Assembly (NCBI RefSeq): GCF_019097595.1
Contig: NC_080716.1
Coordinates: 11,713,401-11,777,400 of the forward strand
Source of the DNA: Hemibagrus wyckioides
Taxonomy: Eukaryota > Chordata > Actinopteri > Siluriformes > Bagridae
Length of the DNA stretch: 64,000 nucleotides
Direction of reading: 5' to 3'
In this document: piece by piece, positions 24,401 through 37,800 of the stretch
Numbering within the stretch: position 1 is the first letter of the stretch
Layout of the letters: each line of letters starts with the position of its first letter
Notes under the pieces: generated by a model
Databases searched by the model: none
Seen by the model: only the letters and a program-made list of their open reading frames with translations
Told to the model about the DNA's origin: nothing
Position numbers and translations under genes: made by a program

Positions 24401-26927
24401 TATGCATCATGTCAGAGATGAAGGAGAAGCAGTGTGTGTTTTTTTGATACAGATCACGTGCACTCTACTGTCTTCACTCCTATCGGTAGTCGCTGCGTTA
24501 AAGCACTTCATATTCGCATAAAGTTGAACTTTCCTCAACTTTTCGAGTTGCTGGACACACTCACATATCATCACCTGCGGTCAAACGCTCAATTCACCCG
24601 AAGTCGGCAGCTCTCACTGAAAATGAACGATCTCTGGTCGCTTTGGTGCTGCGAGTTACTATATGGGTGAACATACCTTAAGAAGGCAGGTGCAGAAATA
24701 TACACTGAACTAGATTACTGTATTAAAATAAATTGTAATACAATGCTACTGATTTTTATTTATTTATTTATTCATTCTGTTTAGAAGGTGTTGATTAGTT
24801 TTCTCTAACAGCATGCCCATAACAGAAGTGCAAGATAAATCAACCATGGAAAATAATCAACCATGCGGTTACAGGATCATTCTGTGTCCACTATGTGGTT
24901 CATTATTTTTCTATAACATACACAGTAATGTTTTATGTAACTTGTAACTTCTTCTAACTTGTGACTGCCTTTCGAGGATCCTAACACAAAATATAAACAC
25001 CAAGACTGAATCAGTGCCTGGAACCTGTCTGTCATTGTACATGTCTGTGTTTGTGTTCACAGAGCCCCAGGCAGTACCTGCTGCTGTCAGTAAGAGCCCC
25101 AAGAAATCTGAGGGATACTCAATCTTCACCTGGCTCATAGTGTTGGCTCTGCTGGGGGCCTGGATGTCCGTGGCTGTTGTCTGGTTTGATCTAGTCGAGT
25201 ACAACAATGTTGTGGGTACGTCTACCATTTCCTCTCTTGTGTCACTGCAAAAACTCATCTGTGGTTTTGCAGTGTGAAACATTGCTAGAAGCGGATGCAC
25301 TCTGTTTAAAACCTATTTGGGTAAAGGTTCATGTGAATGCATTTTAAAATGAATAAACTTTGTATGGAAATCAAGGTTCGGTTATTATACCTCTCCCCTT
25401 TGACATAGCATGTCATTTCTATATATTTTTATATAATTTACATAAGATAAAAACAGATTGCGCAGAATCTTCCATCATTTTGCTTTTTTGTTTGAAATGA
25501 GAATAGAGACATTTATGTATCAAAGTTTTTGGTTCTGTTTTTGGTTCTGTGGTCTGATAAATTATGGTAAAAAAATCCTCTTCTTCCTTCGCAGGCACAC
25601 TTGGAAAAGTTTATGATGCTGATGGTGATGGGGACTTTGATGTAGAAGATGCCAAAGTTCTGCTGGGTGAGTTTTAGTGTGTGTGTGTGCGCGCGCGCGT
25701 GTGTGTGTGCGCGCGTGTGTGTGCGCGCGCGTGTGTGTGCGCGCGCGCGTGTGTGTGCGCGCGCGTGTGTGCATGCGTGCGTGTGTGTACTTCCTGCATG
25801 ACTGACTGAGGTCCTTGATTCCCAGCCTGTACTTCTCAACATCTTTTACTGTTTATATAAATCATTTGAATCTGGACCACAGTTCCAAATCCGAGACTAC
25901 CTGTAGGAGGTGGTATGAGTTTGGTTGCACTGGATCTGTGCAGCAATTCCTGTGAACGTGAACGCAGCTCGTACTCTGCTCTGGCCTTGTTCAGAAAATA
26001 AAGTAACTTGTGCAAGTGTTTTAGATGCTGTCGACTATATGTCTGTATTAGTTCCCACAATACACTTGTAGCATGAATAGCAAGGGCAACGTTGTGGGAC
26101 ATAGAAGAGGTGAGATGCTTTACTGCGTATATATGACTAATGAAAATCAGACCTTGCTCTTGTATTGTGGTTCAACAGAAGGTAATGAAACTGGCCTGGA
26201 GGCAAATTCCATTTAAATAGAATTGTTTTCTAGTTCTTGCCACTTCCTCAAACTCTGAGTAGATATGACCTCTGTTTTAAAACGTAAATCGGTACGATCT
26301 GCTGAAAGACTTGACTGAGTTCACATTCACCTCGCAGTCCTCCAGTTGACATCCCCTGCAGTGTGCTTTCCTAATAGAGCTCACATCCAGTGGCGCTAAA
26401 ATAGGCAGCTAATGATAATGACACATGGCTTTCATTTTATAACGCACCACACTAGAAAAAAAGCAGCAAAAATCATTTACTGCTGACATTTCAGATAATT
26501 GCTGGGATTTCAAATTCAATATCCGGTTTCAAATTTTATGAAGAAAGCACTTTAAATAGCACAGGGTATGTCAAAGTGATGAACAAAAAATACAGTATAC
26601 TAATATCAGAATATATTCAAAGAAAATTCATAAGGTGTAAAACACCATAAGAGCAGCCAACATCTGTCTATACTGACTTTGAACCTCAACACTACGTTGT
26701 AAAATGATCACACTTTCTAAATTCACATGTTCAGATTCAAAATTGATCACAATCACAGTGCAACACGCAGTGAAACGCTTTAGGACTGCTCATGTCATAA
26801 AAAGTAGAATAGACAAAAATAGAAGAAAAAATAACGATAGAAATAGTATTACTTGTACAAGCGAAAATTTAAAACGTCCGCCCATAGTCTGTCTCTCTAT
26901 CTCTCTATCTCTCTATCTCTCTATCTC

Positions 26928-26974
<47 letters not shown>

Positions 26975-27024
26975 GTTTGTCTCTTCTTTCTTTCTGTCTT
27001 TCTTTCTTTCTTTCTGTCTGCCTG

Positions 27025-27063
<39 letters not shown>

Positions 27064-28767
27064 TTATCTATCTATCTACATGCCTGCCTGGATGGATGGA
27101 TTGGTGGCCAATCTGACTATAATATAGTCTATAATAAAGACTATAATAAAGTGCAGATGTGTGCAGTTGTAATCTTTCAGTCTAGAATGAGAGATTGAAG
27201 AAATGAAATGATCCAAAGCTAAGTGTGTGATTTGTGTATTTTTTTTTTCTGTAGATCCCTCACTCTTCAATTTTGTGCTTTATAGGCTTGCCTGACTTTT
27301 GCAAAGGCCTTGTCTCTGTGCACACAGAGAGCGCTGATGCTTTAGCAGATGGCAGTTCTGAATTGTTAAAAAGCTTCCTGGCATTTCTGTGTGATGTGCT
27401 GATGCCATATGAGGGTGGAGGCGATGCAGAGAGTGTTATGAAGGAGGAGAAGGAGGAGGAGGAGGAGAGGGTCACTGGTATGTCATGAAGTTAGAGGGCA
27501 TTAGTCCTGTAACTTGAGTTAGAGTACTGTAGCCTGACTGAAAGGATTTTAAAGAACGTTTTGGATGCGCTCGTCTTGTAGAGGAATGCACAGGTCTGCT
27601 TGCCTTCTGAGTTTGAAATGGTAAAAGAAGTCTGCTGCTTGTGTGTCATTGTGATGACATTGCATGGATTGTTCCAGATCGCTGTCTGTTTCACATCCAT
27701 GTGTGGATGTGTGTGTGCGCGTGAGAGAGAGAAAGAGTCAAAGAGATCACTGTCATATACAGCAATGCAGAGATTTGGAGAAGATTTACAGTGTGTTTGT
27801 GTGTGTGTGTGTGTGTTTTGTTAATGTGTGTTTAATGCTTTAAAATCTGAACTACAGCAGCGGGGCATAGAGGAAAACAAAAATAATGAATTACGATTTA
27901 GGTTTTTTACAAATAGTGTTCAATATTTACTCCAGAGCTGCGTCCCAGATCGCATACTTGTATATTATACTACATCATTTTGTAGTATAAATAGTTTAAG
28001 TAGTGTAAGTGTTTCCTAGTGCAGTTCAAGTACCGGATGATGCACATGTAAATGCTAATAATGCAAATGAAGTGTGGAATGTTGGACACTTGGACAGTGT
28101 CTTTTGAAATTAGCTCACGTTGTGAGATTTACTTTTTAACATAACCAATAATTCACTGGATTCTTCTAAAGCTAGCAGTGTCACATCACCTGCTTTATCA
28201 TTATTTGCTATCAGCTTCTGCTACCACAGAAAAACGTTATTTGAGACGATGCTACCCTTCTAAAAATTAATAAACTAGACTATAGAGTACACAGTGCATA
28301 GTGTGAAATATTCCACGGGACATATTCCCATAACTTAGAACTCTGAATGTAGAGTAAATGAGTAAATGAAATGTAGAGTATCAGCATGCACAGCTTCAGC
28401 AGTAAACAAAGTAGCTCTTCTTATATGTTTAAATGAGTGTGTTTTTGTGTGTGTGAGTGATTTGAATTGAGAAAGAAAATATATTTCACTCATCAGACTG
28501 TTAACTGGCTAGTTTTTGTGTGTGTGCTTTAATGCATGTAGGTTGAGAATTATATAAATTCTGTGCAGAAAGTCCAGCATAATTCTCGAATTTGTTCCCA
28601 CAAGTGAGTGGGAGAACAACAGCTCTCAGCAGCTACAGGTTTTAGCTAATGCACACAACGCTGTGTACCGGCCTGCTTTCATCTGCATGCTTCCGAATGT
28701 CTTTGAGTAATTTCCATATTGCAGAGAGAGATTAAGGTCCATAAGCATAAGATGGTTGATGTTTGTA

Positions 28768-28800
<33 letters not shown>

Positions 28801-31800
28801 CCCTATTTCCAAGACCAGCAGAGGCTGAAGGTTTACCTTTTTCTGTGTGACCAGTTATACACATGTCTATTAACATTTTTTCTTTTTATGAATCAGAGGA
28901 ATCACCTGTGACCAAGACACCTAAGAAAGCAAGCAGAGGTATTTAAGGAAAGCTGCTTGTCCACTGTCTGTGGCTTATAATCATTAAATATACACAGACC
29001 AGGCATAACATTATGACCACCTGCATAATATAGTGTTGGTCCCCCTTTTGCTGCCAAAACATCCCTGACCCATCATGCACTGTGTATTCTGACACCTTTC
29101 TATCAGAACCAGCATTAACTGCTTCAGCAATTTGAGCAAAAGTAGCTTGTCTGTTGGATCAGATCACACGGCCCAGCCTTCACTCCCCACGTGCATCAAT
29201 GGGCCTTGGCCACCCATGACCCTGTCGCCGGTTCACCACTGTTCCTTCCTTGGACCACTTTTGATAGATACTGACCACTGCAGACTGGGAACACCCCACG
29301 AGATCCAGTGGTCTAGCCATCACAATTTGGCCCTTTGTCAAACTCGCTCAAATCCTTACGCTTGTCCATTTTTCCTGCTTCAACTTTGAGGACAAAATGT
29401 TCACTTGCTGCCTAATATATCCCACCCACTAACAGGTGCCATGATGAGGAGATAATCAGTGATATTCACTTCACCTCTCACTGCTCATAATGTTATGCCT
29501 GATCGGTGTACAGTATGTGTGTGTGTTTATGTTGGCATCTAGGAGGCTTTCGAAACGAGTCATTGAAACTGGCAATTGTGTTGATTAAATTGCTAAATGA
29601 GATTTCTGACTAAATACATAGTACACAGATGTCTCAGTACTTCAGTAGTCTGATATGGAATGTTTTCAGTAGTTCACTAATGCTGAATGCTTATAACATT
29701 GCATAATATTGACTCCTTTCTGCCCTGTTATTTATCTTTAAATTAATGTTTAAAAAAAAAAAAAGCTAACTTATAACATGTGTTGTGTGATTTGTCATCA
29801 CAAAATTAGTTCACAACATTATAGCGTTGCTGATTTATATTTAATCATAATTATAATCAGTCCTGCCAGGATTCTGCTGAGTTTTTTGTGATTGTTGCAG
29901 CCAAAATGCTTGATTTTTCTGTACTGTTTTTTATTTTTATTTGTTATTTATTTATTAATTTATTTATTTTTTGAAATTGCAATGCATCTTGCAGAGTTTT
30001 TTTTTGTGTGGTTTATTTATTGAATTGGTCAAATTGCACAGGATTCTTCATTGAAAAGCCTACCAGTGAAAACACATGTAATCACTTTCTATGATGCTGT
30101 TACACACTTGAAACAGCTAAAGATGGCTTTGGCTGAATGCACACTGTGTTGACGTCACATGACACAGCGTGGCCCAGATCTCTGAAAAATTTTGAAAAAA
30201 TTGCAATTTCCTCCAATTATAGCAGGCTTTGGTGATTCAATCCCTCCAGGAAAATTAAGCAAACACACTTTTCTTATTGCATTTATCCAAATAGAGCAGG
30301 TGTTTCATCTTTTGTAGGAAAGTGTGTTTTTCCTGCTCATGCATGCAGCATCAAGTTGTCTTAAACCCAGAAGTCGTTTTTAAAACTTGGAAATGGCTTT
30401 GAACGGTCTCCATAGTGTCATGTGTCTGTGTTTCCTGTCTAACAAGAAGAACTAATGTTAGTTTGTCAGTGTTTGTTTAAAAGGTCATAATTTCACAGTA
30501 AATGGCAAATGATTTAATTTCTAATGTCTAATCAGATATTCACGTATCTAATAACAGTATTTTTTTATCTTTTGTATCAGAGAGTATTTCTCCGACCACT
30601 AAAATAAAGAACGCAAGCAAAGGTATTTAAGAAAAGCAGCTTTTTTTGGTTGTTATGGCTCTTTGTGGATGTCTTGTTGTTCAGGCATTGTTCTGCTGGG
30701 AAGCTTCAAGGGATTTTAGGTGTGACGTGTGTGTGTGTGTGTGTGTGTGTGCGCACACTCAGGTTGGCATGTAGGAGGCTTCTGTTGTCGAAATTGCTAG
30801 TTGTGTTACAGCTGAAGAATAGTCATTGTTCCTTGTGATCATAATTTGTGATCATTTATTATCCCAGTCATGGCTGCGTAGCTTTTTATTGAATGACACC
30901 ATATATGCATGATAATTCTAGTGTTGTTATCTCTAAGGTTAATGTTAACTGTGCTACGCTTGGTGGATCACACTGCATTGTGTCTTCTAGCCTTGGTGAC
31001 AGCCAATCATACAGTCTGCTTCCTTCATTCTAAAGTCATGAGATGTAACATAATGTGTAAAAGCCTTGATGGTTCAGTTACAATCAAAGTCGGATTATTG
31101 CCCTTGTCTCAGAGTGGCGCATGTCATAAATATTTACCAGCAATTTAATGGACAGTTTCTGCATATACTCTATATAGCATGCATCTTAGTCTTGCTTTAA
31201 ATTGCCTGAAATCTGTAATCTGAGGTCATCATCATCAGCTGTAACCACTGTTTGAAATACTATTACTACTATTTGTAATACAGCATATAAAGGCAGTCAA
31301 TAAGAAGCATGCCATGTTTGCATCTCAAACAGCCTTCCACAAGTGAACAGATCTGAATATTTAAGTATAACCAGATGTAAGAATTGGACTGTAGTTGATC
31401 TTCACTGACACTGTTTACAATTAGGTTAACATATTTTAAAAATTATATAAAATCTATAGACAAGTTCCAAGGAAAACAGTTCTCAGACCAGTATTAATAA
31501 ACTTACAGAATCTGAGCATGATGTTACACAGCATCTTTACTGCCCCCACAATCATGAGGGAATCTTTTTACTTTATTAATTTTTTTTTTAAATGATGCAC
31601 ATTGCTTTAGCATGGTTTAGCAGTTATGTAAAGTTATATTTTATTAGCAGATAAAAGTTTTATTTTATTTTTATTTTTATTTATTTTTTATTAAATAATA
31701 TTAATAAATAATAATATTAAATATTAATATAAAATATAAATAATAAAATTAAATAATTTATTTTATTTTATTTTTAATTTATTTTTTAATTTTAAAAAGC

Positions 31801-34800
31801 AGTCCTTGAGAGTATAAACTAATTTCTTATGTTTATTTTAAGTGATTTGAATTCACGATTATGGAATATTTGATGCAGATAGCCTAATCTGTAACCATCC
31901 TTAGGCTGTTGAACACTACTCTTAATTTTGGTCTGATTTGAATTTTTTGTCATTGACATACATTGTCTCAGTTTTATCCATGTTTGAAACTTGTTTTAAT
32001 CATTGTTCCAGTATTCCTGTGTGAAACAGGATTTTCTTTGCTAGTAAATTGCTAAATGTTCATGTAAGATAAAGTTAAAATGTGCGACATGAAACATGCC
32101 GATGTTACTGATGTTACTGTCCCACTATCACTACAGATGAGAAAGAAGAGATTCTTAAGAAAATTAGAGGTAATTAGCATGGTTGTGCAGATTTATTTTT
32201 GGTTTGTTGTTATGGTTGTGTATTGAACCTTAAGTTGGAAAGATTATTGTTCCTGGAGATATATCTTCCTACAGAAGGCAAAGTTCAACCCTGTTGTTGG
32301 ATTAGAACTGGATTCTGAAGGAAGCCATGTTTTCAGGAATGTAGAGTAAATGAGTAATGAGTAACTAATGTCTAGGATTCAAAATAGAGATGGAATGTGT
32401 CTGAACAAATAAATAATACAAAAATGTGAGTGGCCTAACAGAACGTGACTGCAGAAGCTTGGTGTGCACACTAACTATGACTGTTCACAATCTAGACTTG
32501 TGCAATATTGATTCTTCCCTGCCTGCAGTTTACCGTTTTAAAAAAAAATCTCTGGGTAATGATTCGATCATCTAGAAATCTCATCTGGTGAAATTACCTT
32601 CATGGAAAGCTATGTCCTTAACCCATTTTTTCTCACTAACAGCGTACTTTATTTAGAGTGACAAAGCTGTGCAGGTGATGTACAGGTGTATTGATGTACA
32701 CTGATCAGCAATACCATTAAATCCACTGACAGGTGAAGTGAGGTGAACAATGATTATCTCATTACACTGGCACTTGTCAAGGGGTGGCATACATTAAGCA
32801 GCAAATGAACACTTGTTGAACACAAGAACACAGTTCTTGTTGAAGTTGATGTGTTGCAGTCAGGAAAAATTGTCAAGGAATAAGATCTAAGCGACTTTGA
32901 CAAGGGCCAAGTTATGATGCCTAAGTGATTGGCTAAGAGCCTTTCCAAAACCAGGGTGTTTCCACACTACAGTGGTTAGTACATACCAAAAGTGGTCCAA
33001 GGGAGAACAACCGGAGAACCAGTGACAGGTCATGGGTGCCCATGGCTCATTGATGTGTGTGGGTAGTGAAGGTTTGCCTGTCTGGTCCAATCCCACAGAA
33101 AAGATAGTGTAGCACAAACTCCTGAAAAGGTTTACTTGTGATAGAATGATAAAAATGTGTCAAAACACACCTTTTTTTTTTTCATTGCTTTTAACTGGGT
33201 CTGTGACTGCAGCCCCTGACAGGTCGGAGTGCAGCCCCTGACAGGTCTGTTGGGAAACCTTGGGTCCTGGTATTCATGTGAGTGTTACTTTGACATGTAC
33301 TACCTTCCTAAACATTGCTGCAGACCAAGTACACTCCTTCATGACAACTGTATTCCCTAAAGGCAGCAGCTTCTTGCAGCAGGATGATGTACTTTGCCAC
33401 ACTGAAAAAATTGTTCTGGTTTGAGGAACATGTTCAAGGTGTTGACTTGTTGGCCTTCCCCATATCTCAAACCAATGCAAACAAGTCTGATTCATTGAGG
33501 CCCCACCTTGCAACTTAAAGGAATTTAAGGATCTGCATCTTCAGCCCCTGACAGGTCACAGTGCCCATCCCTGTTCTCCACTGAAAGAGCCTAGGGCAAG
33601 TCAGCGGAAGTAGTGTGATGCTCTGGGCAATGTTCTGCTGGGAAACCTTTGGTCCTGATATTCATGTTGATGTTATTTTGACAAGTACTACCTACCTAAA
33701 CATTGTTGCAGCCCAAGTAGACTCCTTCATGACATCTGTATTCCCTAAAGGTAGTGGTCTCTTGCAGTAGAATAATGTACCCTGCCACACTGAAATTTTG
33801 TTCTGGTTTGAGGAACGTTAGAGGACATTAAGGATCTGCACCTTCAGAGGCCTAATGGAGTCCATGCCTCAATGGGTCAGAGCTGTTTTGGTGGCATGAG
33901 AGGGACCTAACAATATTCGAGAGGTGGTTTTAATGTTAGGGCTTATTTGTGTATGTGTATCTTTCATTGCAATTTAGACACATCTGGAGTGACTAAAATT
34001 AAAGAGCTAAACTAAAGAGTGTCTGTGTTGGTGGTGACAAACAGACTTGTTATTCCGCACATGTTCACAAAAATATATTGGTTATTCTTACCATCACTGG
34101 CACCTATCCAGTTATATTTGTATCTGGTGTTTTATTATCCGTTAAGTAGTCCATTAAAACTGGTTTCTTCTTTGAATCTGTCAGATTATTAAAGGAGCTT
34201 GACTTCCTAAACCATACAATGGATATCACATTTAGTCCAGTATATACACCAATCAGCCGTAACATTAAAACCATTGAAAGGTCAAGTGAATTGCATTGAT
34301 TGTCTATTTACAATGGCAGCTGTATATGGGTGGGATATATTAGGCAGATAGTGAACAGTCAGTTCTCAAAGTTTTGTGTGTTTGGTCTAAAGCAGGAAAA
34401 ATGTAACTTTGACAAGGGCCAAATTGAGTTTGCCAGACAACTGGCTCAGAGCATCTCCAAAACAAAAGGACTTGTGGCGTGTTCCCAGTATGTGGTGGTT
34501 AGTATCTACCAAAATACTAAAGGAAGGACAACCAGTGAACTAGTAAAACCAGTCATGGGCGCTCAAGGCTGATTGATTCTATCAAGGATAGTCCGTCTGG
34601 TCCGATCCCACAAAAGAGCTACTGCAGTACAAATTGCTGAAAAAAGTTAATGCTCGCTATGATAGAATAGTGTCAAAACACACAGTGCATCACAGCCTGC
34701 TCATGCAAACCCCGCCCACCTTTGACATACAGTGGGCATGTGAGCATCAGATCTGGACTATGGAGCAGTGGAAGAAGGTGGCCTGGTCAAATGAATAATG

Positions 34801-37800
34801 TTGTCTTTTACATAATGTGGATGTCTGGGTGTGTGTGAGTCTTTGGGAGGAAGGAAAGCCTGCAGAGGCAGTGTGATGCTCTGGGCAACATTCTGCTGGG
34901 ACACCTTGGGTCCTGGAATTCATGTGGGTGTTATTTTGACATGTACCACATTCCTTAACTTTGTTGCAGACCAAGTACACCTCTTCATGGAACCAGTATT
35001 CCCCAATGTGCCCTGCCACTCTGCAAAGATAAGAATTCAGGAATGTTTTGACAAACCAACCAAACAAATGTTTCAAGTTGTTGACTTGGCCTCCAAATTT
35101 CCCACTTCTCAATTTCATGGAGCACCTGTGGAATGTGCTGGACAAACATGGAGGCCCCACCTCACAACTTACAGGACTTGAAGGATCTGCTGCTAACAGC
35201 TTTGTGCCAATGCCTCAATGGGTCAGAGTCAAAAGGGGGATCTACACAATATTAGGCAGGTGGTTTTCCTCAAAAATTGGTCTAAATATATTGATCAGTG
35301 TTCACAGTAGCTTTACATTTTGTGTTTATAGCTTTACATTTATTTGTTGGATGCTCCCTAACAGTTGGTGTTTGGTGCTTTTAATATAGGCATATATAAT
35401 ATGGGAATGAAAAAATTCAGGTTTTTAAACATTTTTTCTTTATCAGTGCCAAGATACACTATATTGCCAAATGTTTTGGGACATCTGCCTTTACATTCAC
35501 ATGAAGTTTAATGACATCCCATTCTTAATCTGTAGGGTTTAATATGGAGTTGGCCCACCCTTTGCGGCTATAACAGCTTCAATTCTTCTGGGAACTGTTG
35601 GACTGTCATTTCCTTGATACAAATATGGTGATAACAAACTAGTTAAAACATGTGGCACATACATACCATGCCATTGTAGCCAATAGAGGATAAAACTATA
35701 TAGAAATGTATGTAATGCTCTTCTAACTTCTAAAAGAGGAAATTGAATTTGCACAAAATACTGCACAGGAAGAATAACATTTGTTATATTGCACAAGCTT
35801 GTCACAGGCATGAGCTACATTTTTGCATGGGAAGTGCCAAATTATTTTTCCCAAACTGAAAACTTTTGGTCATTTATCTAGAACCTTCTACCAGACAAAT
35901 TGGGCACAAATTGAAAGCAGCTCTGAAGGAGCAGCTTCGGATCATCCATGAGAAGATCGAGGCTAAAAAGATTGCTAAGCTAGCACTGGCTGAGGTCCGA
36001 AGTATTCTGGCCCAAGAGGAAGAAGAGAGAAAATCCATCCTCGCTGCCAAAAAAGCCAAAGAGGAAGCTGAGGTTAAACTGCTTCAAGAGAAAGCAAGAA
36101 AGGAGCATGAAGAAAGATTAGCCAGAGAAAAGGCAGCACAAGAAAGAGCTGAAAAAGAAAGGCTTGCTAAGGAGAAAGCAGAAAAGGAAAAGCTAATTAA
36201 AGAGCAAGCTGAAAAGGAAAGGCTAAGAAAAGAGCAAGCAGAAAAGGACAGGCTAGCAAGAGAGAAGGAGAGAGCAGAAAAGCTAGCTAAAGAAAAGGCA
36301 GAGAATGAAAGACAAGAAAGAGAAAGACTGGCTAAAGAGCAGGCAGAGAAAGAGAGGGCAGAGAGGCTTGCTAAAGAGAAAGCAGAAAAGGAGAGGGCAG
36401 AGAAGGAACGGCTTGCAAAAGAAAAAGCTGAAAAAGAGAGAGCAGAAAAAGAAAGGCTAGCAAAAGAAAAGGCAGAAAAAGAGAAAGCAGAACAGGAAAG
36501 GATAGCGAAAGAAAAGGCAGAAAAAGAGAGAGCAGAGAAGGAAAGGTTAGCAAAAGAGCAAGCTGAAAAAGAGAGAGCAGAAAAGGAAAGACTAGCAAAA
36601 GAAAAAGCTGAAAAAGAGAGAGTGGAAAAGGAAAGACTAGCAAAAGAACAAGCAGAAAAAGAGAGAGCAGAAAAGGAAAGGCTAGCAAAGGAAAAGGCAG
36701 AAAAGGAAAGACTAGAAAAAGAGAGAGCAGAAAAAGAACGGATAGCAAAAGAAAAAGCAGAAAAAGAGAGAGCAGAAAAGGAAAGGCTAGCGAAAGAAAA
36801 AGCAGAAAAAGAGCAAGCCGAAAAAGAACGGATAGCAAAAGAAAAAGCTGAAAAGGAGAGAGCAGAAAAGGAAAGGCTAGCGAAAGAAAAAGAGAGAGCA
36901 GAAAAGGAAAGGCTAGCGAAAGAAAAAGAGAGAGCAGAAAAGGAAAGGCTAGCAAAAGAAAAAGCTGAAAAGGAAAAGTTAGCAAAAGAAAAAGCAGAAA
37001 AAGAGAGAGCAGAAAAGGAAAGGCTAGCGAAAGAAAAAGCAGAAAAAGAGAGAGCAGAAAAGGAAAGGCTAGCAAAAGAAAAAGCTGAAAAGGAAAAGTT
37101 AGCAAAAGAAAAAGCAGAAAAAGAGAGAGCAGAAAAGGAAAGGCTAGTGAAAGAAAAAGCAGAAAAAGAGAGAGCAGAAAAGGAAAGGCTAGCGAAAGAA
37201 AAAGAGAAAGCAGAAAAAGAACAGATAGCAAAAGAAAAGGCTGAAAAAGAGAGAGCAGAAAAGGAAAGGCTAGCGAAAGAAAAAGCAGAAAAAGAGAGAG
37301 CAGAAAAGGAAAAGCTAGCAAAAGAAAAAGCAGAAAAAGAGAGAGCAGAAAAGGAAAGGCTAGTGAAAGAAAAAGCAGAAAAAGAGAGAGCAGAAAAAGA
37401 ACGGATAGCAGCAGAAAAAGAACGGATAGCAAAAGAAAAAGCTGAAAAAGAGAAAGCAGAAAAGGAAAGGCTAGCGAAAGAAAAAGCAGAAAAAGAGAGA
37501 GCAGAAAAAGAACGGATAGCAAAAGAAAAAGCTGAAAAGGAGAGAGCAGAAAAGGAAAAGCTAGTGAAAGAAAAAGCAGAAAAAGAGAGAGCAGAAAAGG
37601 AAAGACTAGCAAAACAAAAGGCTGGGGCAGAAATATTGGAAAAAGCGGGAAAAGAAAAAGAAAAGGCAGCAGAGAAAGGGGTTTCTGGCAAGGGCAAAGA
37701 AAAGGCAAAAAAGGAAAGTGAGAAGAAGCCTAAACAATCCGAATCTATGAAGGAAGTGTCTGCTCACAATAAAGATCAGAAGGAGGAGAAAAAGGCATCT

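Noticed and set aside
24434..24670. 78-codon frame in asph intron 1
   Set aside because: The wording of the DNA looks like an interspersed fish repeat, but I could not find ends or a family, and no splice pattern links it to asph.
25513..25842. 109-codon frame with ARTHTRAHTH repeats
   Set aside because: Translation of the GT/GC tract on the minus strand.
26704..27198. 164-codon frame with SLSIYLS repeats
   Set aside because: It is a translation of the CTAT/CT microsatellite.
36084..37708. Two long minus-strand frames (537 and 445 codons) opposite the KEKE exon
   Set aside because: They are the complement of the purine-rich repeat (Phe/Ser/Leu-rich), with no splice or promoter context, and arise because the repeat lacks stop words in these frames.
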